This document shows positions 1 to 7,264 of a DNA stretch of 64,000 nt, piece after piece (the stretch's first letter is position 1; each line of letters starts with the position of its first letter). Source of the stretch: Litoribacillus peritrichatus (lineage in GTDB: Bacteria; Pseudomonadota; Gammaproteobacteria; Pseudomonadales; Litoribrevibacteraceae); the NCBI RefSeq assembly GCF_039537985.1, contig NZ_BAABBN010000004.1, positions 930,001-994,000 of the forward strand, read 5' to 3'. The position numbers and the translations under genes were made by a program. Below the pieces are notes generated by a model, which worked only from the letters and a program-made list of their open reading frames with translations, did no database searches and was not told where the DNA came from.

Positions 1-1
1 T

Positions 2-175
2 GCACAGGTATACGGAGGCGCACCTGCCGGTACTTGGTCTAAATTGCCAACGGGTATTTATGCGGGTAACCAAATGGTTTTCCCAACCTCTGGCGAGTTG
101 CTTCAGGAGCCTGTCACAGAGTTGTCTAAGCCTTCTATTCACGGCTGCTATCCAAAATTTTCACGTAAAAAATAA
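2..175 (+). CDS. C-terminal end of an exported-protein family member (partial)
   Basis: This is an open frame entering from the left edge, with 57 codons before TAA. Its residues resemble the C-terminus of the protein at 10002-10946: both have a QVYG segment, then LP-G, NQ, P-TSG and a terminal IHGCY. The copy here extends a further seven residues beyond that, ending in a basic tail. It is therefore a third member of the exported paralogue family at 10-12 kb. Function is unknown. It lies on the same strand as the hotdog/SnoaL/ligase/ACP genes that follow, with a 122-nt gap, so it could belong to the same transcription unit. Frame and homology are seen directly; shared transcription is inference. 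Confidence 0.75.
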   Translation, partial: AQVYGGAPAGTWSKLPTGIYAGNQMVFPTSGELLQEPVTELSKPSIHGCYPKFSRKK

Positions 176-297
176 TCACTGATTTTTTTGTAGTTCATCT
201 CATGCACTTGAGCCAAGACTGTGAGGTCTGAAAGGTTCAAGGGCATGAGCTTGAACGGATGTTGTTGAATTTTGCTTGGAACTTTGGGTACGAACGG

Positions 298-858
298 ATG
301 AACGAAGATTTAACCTTTGACAAGGTATTGAATGAATTAAGTGGCACAGGCAAGGGAATGATTTCCCATACCGAGTGCAAAACGTATTTAAGACATGGCC
401 ATCCTTGTTTAGGTGTCGATTGGATCAAAGACCATGATTTTGAAGCCGGGTGGGTTCATGCCGTACGTGGTATTTCCATTTCAGACCCTGTGTTTGCCGG
501 GCATTTTGATGATGCAGCCATGTATCCCGGGACGAATCTGACGCAAGACATTAACCAAATAGCGACGATTCTGTTTACCGCAATGACCGGGAAAATGAAC
601 GGTGAAGTGACGGCATTTAAGAATATTAATTCAGATTATGGCCACCCGATTCCTCCGGGGTGCGTTTTGGATTTTGCAGTGTGGGCTCTTGATAATGGTG
701 CCAATAAAACCATGACGGTTCGCCTGGAAGGCAAGATCAGGGACTTTCCTTATTACGATCAACCGAACAAATACGGCCTTACGTTTAAACCGGCAATTCA
801 AGTAACTTCTGAAATTGTACGTGCGAAGCGACGCATTTACGACGGAATCTGGATGTAA
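298..858 (+). CDS. FabA/FabZ-like hotdog-fold protein with altered catalytic acid
   Basis: The sequence resembles beta-hydroxyacyl-ACP dehydratases. A LRHGHP-LGVD segment (about residue 31) matches the family's HR-PFLLVD region. The AGHF motif (His69) is followed by the expected spacing to YPG (76-78). In FabZ a Glu, and in FabA an Asp, sits five residues after this Gly; here that position is Gln83, followed by Asp84. The fold call is good, but dehydratase activity is doubtful. The start chosen is ATG 298; an in-frame ATG at 259 adds 13 residues and has no better ribosome site. It is the first complete gene of a four-gene plus-strand run ending in an acyl carrier protein, so an ACP-bound acyl substrate is likely. 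It could instead be a thioesterase-like or non-catalytic hotdog protein. Confidence 0.8.
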   Translation: MNEDLTFDKVLNELSGTGKGMISHTECKTYLRHGHPCLGVDWIKDHDFEAGWVHAVRGISISDPVFAGHFDDAAMYPGTNLTQDINQIATILFTAMTGKMNGEVTAFKNINSDYGHPIPPGCVLDFAVWALDNGANKTMTVRLEGKIRDFPYYDQPNKYGLTFKPAIQVTSEIVRAKRRIYDGIWM

Positions 859-963
859 TTCGTCCGAAGCCTTAATAACCATATTTTTTACATATTGTTA
901 GTGGATTATTGGCTTGTAGCTGAGAGACGGTGACAACGGCACACCTTGATGGAGGGGTTAAAA

Positions 964-1512
964 ATGAATGAGTTAGATGCAAAAGATGTTTTGAATCGTT
1001 ACATGGACGGTAAAGACAATGTTAAGCCTGATGTCCTTGAAGCTTCGTTCTCAGATGACGGCATTGTTACGTTTGAAATTAATACGCCAAATATATCTTT
1101 CCCTGATGAGATTGTTGGTAATAAGCGTATATCGGAAGTCATGTTCGGCGATTTCCATGAGCTCTTTGGCCAGGTGAAGAGTTATTACCTTGATCAGAAC
1201 TTCAGCCAACTTAACGAATGCAAAGTGGTTGATCAGCACTGGCTTGTATCGATGAGAGAGAAAGCATCCGGCAATACCAGAATTGGCAGTGGAACTTACA
1301 ACTGGTTGTTTGAACAGCAAAATCAAACCTGGGTTATTAAGCGTGTTCATATCGTGATTGACCACATGGTTTCGTTCGAAGAAAACTCGGGTTGGTTAGA
1401 TCGCTTGCAAGCGGAGTTATCTGACTACCCGTGGGCTGAAAAGCCAACCATGATGGGGTTGATCAGTTCTCAACCTGAATTATCGAATATTTTAGAGTAC
1501 CTGAAGCGGTAA
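964..1512 (+). CDS. SnoaL-like (NTF2-fold) protein
   Basis: A 182-residue protein with NTF2/SnoaL-type features: an N-terminal helix with NRYMDGKDN, an early FSDDGIVTFEI strand, and a late strand pair reading RIGSGTYNWLF then WVIKRVHIVIDH. Such folds serve as cyclases, isomerases, dehydratases or binding subunits, and sequence alone does not say which. ATG 964 is chosen because GGAGGGG lies a few bases upstream; the ATG at 946 has no such site. It lies between the hotdog gene and the acyl ligase gene (7 nt before an upstream in-frame start of the latter, 49 nt before the preferred start), so co-expression is likely. It is probably an accessory enzyme acting on the acyl intermediate, which is inference. 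Confidence 0.7.
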   Translation: MNELDAKDVLNRYMDGKDNVKPDVLEASFSDDGIVTFEINTPNISFPDEIVGNKRISEVMFGDFHELFGQVKSYYLDQNFSQLNECKVVDQHWLVSMREKASGNTRIGSGTYNWLFEQQNQTWVIKRVHIVIDHMVSFEENSGWLDRLQAELSDYPWAEKPTMMGLISSQPELSNILEYLKR

Positions 1513-1561
1513 CAGGACGTTGAACTCATCCACCGGACATGGTGTTACAGGAATAAAGAAC

Positions 1562-3061
1562 ATGGAAATTACTCGGTTTTTATCAAATCTTGAAGCCAAT
1601 CATAATGTTGTTTTATCCGAATTTCAGGCGTCGCTGACTGGCAGAGAACTGTACTATTCGATATCTGAATTCGCAGCTGAGTTGGAAAATTCGGGCTTTG
1701 AAAAAGGCTCAGCTGCACTGGTCAGGATGACAAACTCAATTTCATCGGTTATTGCTTTCTTTGGTGTATTAAAGGCTGGTGGTGTGGTGTTCGTTGGCAA
1801 CCCCTATGATCCCATTCCTCGTGTATGCCAGGTGATTAAACAGTTTGGCGTGGAATGTTTTTTTGCTGATAAACCTTCGGTTTTTGCTGTGCAAAATACG
1901 TTTGCAATGCAGGTAATTGAGTCGGAAGTAAATGAGCACCTTAATGGGAGAATGTTCTCTTATTCATTATCTAAGGTAAATGAGCCTGCGATTGCGGAAT
2001 CTAAAAAAGCATTAAATCCGATTACTGACGCCCAAGTGGCCATTTTTAGTTCAGGCACAACGGGTCAACCGAAAGCAATTCTTCATTCCGCTCGCAATGT
2101 GTTCATTAATGCTCAGCGTCACTGCGATGCGGTGGGTTTAAGATCGGATGATGTGATCGCTGGCTTCCTGCCTATTTATTACAGTTATGGGTTGGTGGCG
2201 AATTTAATTGCAAGCTTGGTGAAAGGGTCAAAATTTGTATTCCAGGCCCGGTCGTCTCAACTTGATCCTCTCTGGGCGAATGAGAACAAAATCTCCGTGC
2301 TGGCTCTTACACCCTATTTCGGCCAGCGTTTGGATGTGGATATTCCTTCGCTTCGGATGCTGACGTTTGGTGGCGATGCATTAAGCTCGGAAGCGGCCAA
2401 TATTCTGAAATCAAAGTTTGCTGGTTGTGAACTTTACAGCACCTATGGTTTGACGGAAGCAGGCCCGAGAGTCGCTTCCTGGCGTTTTGACCACCAGGAC
2501 ATTCCTTCCGGTTTGATCGTTCCTTTGGGAGAACCTCTCGCAGGCTGCGAGCTGGAGCTTTTGAGCCATTCCGATGATGCCACCGACCTTGGTGAGTTGG
2601 TGGTTAAGACATCAACTCGCACTCTGGGTTATTTCTACGGCGTTGAGCGTGGCGTCGAGATGCCTGATTGGCCGGAAGGTAAGGTGAAAACCGGAGACCT
2701 TTTCATGAAGACCAATGAGCACTTTTATTTTGTGTCTCGTGATAAGGAGATGATCGTTCAGAATGGCGAGAAGCTGTTTCCTCCAGTCATTGAGTCCATC
2801 ATCAGACATATAGATGGTGTCATTGATGTACGAGTGGAAGGGATATTTGATCAGGAAAAAGGCCAGATTGCCCGAGCGAAGATACACGCCGACATTGAAA
2901 TTCCGGCCTCAAAGTTACGCCGAAGCTTACTGAAAGAGCTGCCTCATGCCTCCATTCCGGCGGATTTTGTGTTTGTTGATCACATCGAGCGGTCTGCGAC
3001 CGGTAAGAAGTTAACCAAAGCAGTAAAACATGAAGGTCAAGGTACTGAGCCAGCAGTTTGA
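1562..3061 (+). CDS. AMP-dependent acyl/aryl ligase (ANL superfamily)
   Basis: Adenylate-forming enzyme of 499 residues. The P-loop-like A3 motif SSGTTGQPKA lies near residue 162, the YGLTEAGPR (A5) region near 300, and the KTGDL (A7) region near 380. The C-terminal SATGKK motif places the catalytic Lys at about 482. It is expected to activate a carboxylic acid as acyl-AMP and pass it to CoA or, given the ACP gene 36 nt downstream, to the phosphopantetheine arm of that carrier. ATG 1562 is preferred because an AGGA-type site precedes it; an upstream in-frame start at 1520 would add 14 residues. Substrate is not predictable by eye. Confidence 0.9.
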   Translation: MEITRFLSNLEANHNVVLSEFQASLTGRELYYSISEFAAELENSGFEKGSAALVRMTNSISSVIAFFGVLKAGGVVFVGNPYDPIPRVCQVIKQFGVECFFADKPSVFAVQNTFAMQVIESEVNEHLNGRMFSYSLSKVNEPAIAESKKALNPITDAQVAIFSSGTTGQPKAILHSARNVFINAQRHCDAVGLRSDDVIAGFLPIYYSYGLVANLIASLVKGSKFVFQARSSQLDPLWANENKISVLALTPYFGQRLDVDIPSLRMLTFGGDALSSEAANILKSKFAGCELYSTYGLTEAGPRVASWRFDHQDIPSGLIVPLGEPLAGCELELLSHSDDATDLGELVVKTSTRTLGYFYGVERGVEMPDWPEGKVKTGDLFMKTNEHFYFVSRDKEMIVQNGEKLFPPVIESIIRHIDGVIDVRVEGIFDQEKGQIARAKIHADIEIPASKLRRSLLKELPHASIPADFVFVDHIERSATGKKLTKAVKHEGQGTEPAV

Positions 3062-3097
3062 ACCAAATCATTAATAGATTAGATACTAGGAATTATT

Positions 3098-3349
3098 ATG
3101 TCTGATAAGAAAGAACTAGAAGCGACATTAAAAACTTTTTTGAAAGATGAGCTGATGCTGAGTCAGATTGAGTTTATGGGTAATAAGGATGATTTATCTT
3201 TAGACAGTTTGGCTCAAACTGAGCTGCGGATTTTTCTGGAAGAGGAGTTTGACCTGGATATCAGTATGGAGGCTATGCCTGTGTCTGTGACGCAAACCCT
3301 GGAAAACTTAATTAATCATGTAGATCAACAAATTAAAGTGACGGCGTAA
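3098..3349 (+). CDS. Acyl carrier protein
   Basis: An 83-residue acidic, helical protein with the phosphopantetheine attachment motif LSLDSLAQTEL. Ser37 is the expected attachment residue. AGGAATTATT precedes the ATG. As the last gene of the left-edge cluster it is the likely carrier for the acid activated by the upstream ligase. No phosphopantetheinyl transferase, ketosynthase or thioesterase is seen nearby, so activation and release would need enzymes encoded elsewhere. It is clearly different from the housekeeping AcpP, which carries GADSLD at this place. Confidence 0.92.
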   Translation: MSDKKELEATLKTFLKDELMLSQIEFMGNKDDLSLDSLAQTELRIFLEEEFDLDISMEAMPVSVTQTLENLINHVDQQIKVTA

Positions 3350-3373
3350 ATTTTTGATTGGTCGTTTATTTCG

Positions 3374-4318
3374 TTAATCGAACGTGACAAGCCGACCTTG
3401 GTCTGATTGAAAACGGTTGATGTTTTTCTGAGCGATATCAATGAAGCGCTTTACTTTACCGGGAACTTTCCCGTGGTATGGATGAATCGCATGAATGGGC
3501 CATAACGTACATTTTACATCCGGCAATATTCGAGTGAGCCTGCCATCGTTCAGCGAATTAAAGGTACAAATGTCTGGCAACATGCCAATGCCAAACCCTT
3601 GTTCGATGAGGTTTAACGCGGCAGGCAAAGTGTTGGTCTTAATGTCCTGAGGTACAGAAAACACCTCTGTTTCAGTGGAACAGGATGCACTGTATTGAGT
3701 CAGTTTGCACTGAGGACGCATTTGCTGCCAGCAAGTTGCAACCCAGGTGTGAGATGCCAGATTAGCAATAGACAGAATGGGCGGGTGCTCCAGCAGGTAT
3801 TTTGGGGAAGCACATATGATGTCTTCAAGTTGGCCGAGGCGCCTGGCCCGATAACTGCTGTCTTTCAGCTGGCCAATGTGTAACGCAATGTCGATGTTGT
3901 TTTTGATCAGGTCGAGCGGCTCATCATCAATAATGATGTTGGGCTTAATGTTGGGGAATTCAAGGCAGTATTCGGCCAACGTCGGAAGTACTACTTCTTG
4001 CTCAAGCGAGTGGGGTGCGGTGATGGTCAGTACACCTCTTGGTGTTTTTTCCAGCTCTTGAATTTCGTCAAACGCCATGTCGATCTGTTGTCGGATTTCA
4101 ACGCAATATTGCAGGAAACGTTCGCCGGCCTCAGTGAGGGTTAACCCTCGGGTAGTGCGGTTCAGGAGCTGAACCTGCAGCGTTTTTTCCAGTTGACTTA
4201 CATGCTGGCTGATTGCTGATTTGGTCAGGCCAAGCTGGTTTGCTGCCAGCGTAAATGAACCTTGTTTAGCAACTTCATGAAAAATGAGGAACCGAGGCAG
4301 GTCTTTTAGTTTATTCAT
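3374..4318 (-). CDS. LysR-family transcriptional regulator
   Basis: A 314-residue LysR protein. The N-terminal winged helix-turn-helix contains the segment FTLAANQLGLTKSAISQHVS, and is followed by a periplasmic-binding-protein-like effector domain. It converges on the acyl carrier protein gene (24-nt gap) and diverges from the DoxX-like gene at 4478. It could act on that divergent promoter, on itself, or on the left-edge cluster; no operator was identified. Effector unknown. Confidence 0.9.
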   Translation of the reverse strand: MNKLKDLPRFLIFHEVAKQGSFTLAANQLGLTKSAISQHVSQLEKTLQVQLLNRTTRGLTLTEAGERFLQYCVEIRQQIDMAFDEIQELEKTPRGVLTITAPHSLEQEVVLPTLAEYCLEFPNIKPNIIIDDEPLDLIKNNIDIALHIGQLKDSSYRARRLGQLEDIICASPKYLLEHPPILSIANLASHTWVATCWQQMRPQCKLTQYSASCSTETEVFSVPQDIKTNTLPAALNLIEQGFGIGMLPDICTFNSLNDGRLTRILPDVKCTLWPIHAIHPYHGKVPGKVKRFIDIAQKNINRFQSDQGRLVTFD

Positions 4319-4477
4319 GACTTGTTATAATTTTTTAGTATAAGTGGAGGGGTATTTAATGGCTTTTTGAATGGTTCGTCAATGATAAATTTCGAAGTGT
4401 TTTCCGCGATTCTTTTTGCGAAGCACGTACTGTGAGTTAGCACACAAAAATATTTCATTTTTGCCACGGGAGGCACT

Positions 4478-5461
4478 ATGAAATCGAGAAATAGCCAAAT
4501 AACTATAAATAATAAAATTGCTTTAATAATAATTGGATTACTGACTTTCGTACCTTCCTATGCCCATGTTCGCTGGTTTGTGGATTCTTCTGATGAGGTG
4601 TTGTCGTTTGAGTGGACCGGCGTTTATTACTTACTGATTGCGCTGGCATTTGTGTTTGCAGCCGTCTGTTTTGCTGTTGACCGAAAGCTATCCCCTCTTT
4701 ATCGGGGCGCTTTTTTTAATACTTGGCCAAAGGTGGATCAGTGGCGTTTGTTGGCGTATGGCTGCGGTGGCACACTTATTTGGATCAGCTTTGAAAACAT
4801 ATTTTTAGCGCCAAACATTGTTATTACTCAGGATTTAGAAACCTACCTGATCATCCAGGCCGTTTGTGGTGTTGCCTTGGTTTCTTCCTTGCCGCCACGC
4901 TATTCTGGTGCTTTTCTGTTTGTACTTTGTTTTCTGGCAATGGATGCTGTAGCCGCCAGTTTATGGATTGATTATATCTTCGAGTTTATTGCCATCAGCA
5001 TCGCGTTTTGCCTGAGCCATAAGTTTCCTTCAGTCGCTTTGCATGTTTTAAGGATTGGTCTGGGTATCCAGCTAATGGTATTGGCCATTCATAATAAATT
5101 AATGGAGCCTGCTCTGGGGCTTGAGTTCTTAACTCTGCACCCTTGGAATTTTATGACCATGATGGGGCTCGAGGCTTTTAATGATTTATTGTTTGTGTTC
5201 TCAGCGGGTATTGCCGAACTGACGTTTGGTGTGTTGATTCTGTTAGGCATTGCTACTCGATTGGTAATTGTGGTTGTTTCCGGATTTTTTTTGATGACGT
5301 CCATTTTGCTCGGACTTCATGAACTGGTTGGCCATGTACCTATCATTGCCTGTTGCTTGGTTTTATTTTCACTGGGTGGCGGAGAAAGTTTGTTCAGTGT
5401 CTTTACCAAGGCTGTCGAACATATTATGTCTCCATTGCCGGTTAGGCACGCCGAAAAATAA
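4478..5461 (+). CDS. DoxX-like multi-pass membrane protein
   Basis: A 327-residue protein with about eight hydrophobic segments. The C-terminal half looks DoxX-like, with a segment reading RIGLGIQLMVLAIHNKLMEP and later helices rich in Gly, Leu and Phe. GGGAGGC precedes the ATG. It is divergent from the LysR gene at 3374 and 139 nt upstream of the Ada-like gene. The biochemical role is unknown; DoxX relatives are quinone- or redox-linked membrane proteins. The family call is moderate because the sequence is divergent. Confidence 0.6.
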   Translation: MKSRNSQITINNKIALIIIGLLTFVPSYAHVRWFVDSSDEVLSFEWTGVYYLLIALAFVFAAVCFAVDRKLSPLYRGAFFNTWPKVDQWRLLAYGCGGTLIWISFENIFLAPNIVITQDLETYLIIQAVCGVALVSSLPPRYSGAFLFVLCFLAMDAVAASLWIDYIFEFIAISIAFCLSHKFPSVALHVLRIGLGIQLMVLAIHNKLMEPALGLEFLTLHPWNFMTMMGLEAFNDLLFVFSAGIAELTFGVLILLGIATRLVIVVVSGFFLMTSILLGLHELVGHVPIIACCLVLFSLGGGESLFSVFTKAVEHIMSPLPVRHAEK

Positions 5462-5600
5462 AGGCTCCGGGGTAAGGTGGCTGAGCGTTATCCCGGCTGG
5501 CATAACCTCCTTTTTTGGTGTTTTCAGCAAGAAACGGGTCGTGTTTTAAGGGTTAAATCAGTACATTAATGTACTCAGATTTTGTTTGCTGCGACGACCT

Positions 5601-6419
5601 ATGACTTCTGATTATTCGAGAATAGAAAAAGCCATTGAGTTTATCCACGCCCATAAACTCAAACAGCCTCTATTAAGTGAGGTTGCAGCGCATGTTCACC
5701 TGAGCGAACATCATTTTCAACGAATGTTCTCTCGGTGGGCAGGCATCAGCCCTAAGCGGTATCTTCAGTTTTTAACACTTGAACATGCCAAAGTGCAGCT
5801 TGAGGCGAATGTATCTGTGGTGGAGTCTGCTTTCGCTGCAGGCTTATCGGGCAGTAGTCGCTTGCATGATTTGTTCATATCAATGGAAGGGGTGACACCC
5901 GGTGACTTCAAGACAGACGGTGAGGGCCTGTTCATTCGTTATGGGTTTCATGAGACGCACTTTGGTTTTTCGTTTGTGGCAACAACGGACCGGGGTGTGT
6001 GTAAAGTTGATTTCATAAATAACAATGATAAGGAATGTTCAGCGGCGGTTTCCCAATTACAAAAGCTGTGGAAGAACGCAGAGTTAATTCATGACCAGTC
6101 AGCTACCTTGGGCGTTGCCGACGCCTTGTTCAGTGCCCAGCAGGATGCATTAACGCTGGTTGTGAAAGGCACGAACTTCCAGATTCAGGTATGGAAAGCC
6201 TTACTTAGTATCCCACCGGGAGCCGTTACAACCTATCAGGCGATAGCTAACGCCATAGGTAAACCCAAAGCGGTAAGAGCCGTGGCATCGGCCATAGGGG
6301 CCAATCCGGTTGCTCATCTTATCCCTTGTCATCGGGTTATTCGGGGCTCAGGTGAGCTCGGTGGGTACCGTTGGGGGCTTCCCCGAAAAGCAGCGATGCT
6401 GGCCTGCGAATCGTCATAA
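5601..6419 (+). CDS. AraC-type HTH fused to O6-methylguanine-DNA methyltransferase (Ada-like)
   Basis: The N-terminal part (about 1-105) is an AraC-type helix-turn-helix (HLSEHHFQRMFSRWAGISPK). The C-terminal part (about 185-270) is an alkyltransferase domain with the conserved IPCHRVI motif, whose Cys accepts the methyl group, followed by GSGELGGYRWG. The metal-binding N-terminal domain of classical Ada, which carries the methylphosphotriester acceptor Cys, is absent. The protein therefore repairs O6-methylguanine and may bind DNA, but cannot sense phosphotriesters as E. coli Ada does. A TTG at 5586 would add five residues; neither start has a strong ribosome site. Confidence 0.88.
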   Translation: MTSDYSRIEKAIEFIHAHKLKQPLLSEVAAHVHLSEHHFQRMFSRWAGISPKRYLQFLTLEHAKVQLEANVSVVESAFAAGLSGSSRLHDLFISMEGVTPGDFKTDGEGLFIRYGFHETHFGFSFVATTDRGVCKVDFINNNDKECSAAVSQLQKLWKNAELIHDQSATLGVADALFSAQQDALTLVVKGTNFQIQVWKALLSIPPGAVTTYQAIANAIGKPKAVRAVASAIGANPVAHLIPCHRVIRGSGELGGYRWGLPRKAAMLACESS

Positions 6420-6594
6420 ATTACACGATTCTGCTTTATTTAACTATTTGGTCAACTTATAATCCGCAGCCCCTTTGACCTGACACAAGATGTTTGTTGC
6501 TGAAAGTAGGTAAATTTTCGCTAAAATACAGGAAATTCTTTTTAGCAATTAAGCAAATCAAAGGTCTGTTTCTACCTTTACTTTGAGGTTCATA

Positions 6595-7167
6595 ATGGAA
6601 AAAGTTTACATCAGTGCTCAACAGCTTCTTGAAGATTCAACAAAGATGGCACTACAAATTTTTGAAAGTGGCTTCCGCCCAAACTACATCGTAGGTGTAT
6701 GGCGTGGTGGCGCACCCGTAGGTATTGCTGTACAGGAAGTTTTAGACGTACTTGGTGTGGAATCGGATCACATTGCGATTCGTACTTCTTCCTATACCGG
6801 TATTGGGGAACGAAGCCGACACGTTAAAGTGCACGGCCTAACGTATCTGGTTAAGCGGTTGGAGTCTGAAGATTCGCTATTAATTGTGGACGACGTACAT
6901 GATTCAGGTTTGAGCATCCAGCAAACGTTATTTGATATTAAAAAAGCGTGTAAGAAGAACTCTCCGGAGATTCGCATTGCAACGCCTTACTTCAAGCCTG
7001 CAAATAACAAAACAGACAATAAACCCGACTATTATGTGCACGAAACAAATGAATGGTTGGTTTTCCCGCATGAGTTGGACGGTTTGACGAAAGAAGAGAT
7101 TATTAATAACAAGCCTGAGTTTGCTGATGTCGCGAAGAAGATGGAAGAGCTTGGGTTATTAAAATAA
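6595..7167 (+). CDS. Phosphoribosyltransferase (hypoxanthine/xanthine type)
   Basis: A 190-residue type I phosphoribosyltransferase. Its PRPP-binding loop reads LLIVDDVHDSGLS, preceded by a PNYIVGVWRGGAPVG strand-loop. Members use PRPP to convert a purine base to its nucleotide, or have regulatory roles; the substrate is not settled by sequence. Start ATG 6595 is favoured by TGAGG upstream; an earlier in-frame start at 6583 adds four residues. It is monocistronic, followed by a clear hairpin terminator. Confidence 0.85.
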   Translation: MEKVYISAQQLLEDSTKMALQIFESGFRPNYIVGVWRGGAPVGIAVQEVLDVLGVESDHIAIRTSSYTGIGERSRHVKVHGLTYLVKRLESEDSLLIVDDVHDSGLSIQQTLFDIKKACKKNSPEIRIATPYFKPANNKTDNKPDYYVHETNEWLVFPHELDGLTKEEIINNKPEFADVAKKMEELGLLK

Positions 7168-7199
7168 TTCAAAAGTGTCTCTAAGAAGAGGCACTGGTA

Positions 7200-7238
7200 A
7201 AAAAACGACGAGACCTGGTTGGTTCGTCGTTTTTTTTT
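7200..7238 (+). terminator. Rho-independent terminator after phosphoribosyltransferase gene
   Basis: Stem AAACGACGA / TCGTCGTTT (7203-7211 with 7224-7232), 12-nt loop, then a run of T ending at 7238. Its position 33 nt after the stop fits termination of the plus-strand gene. Confidence 0.85.
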
Positions 7239-7264
7239 GCTCAACTGAAAAATTTATCAGTTTT

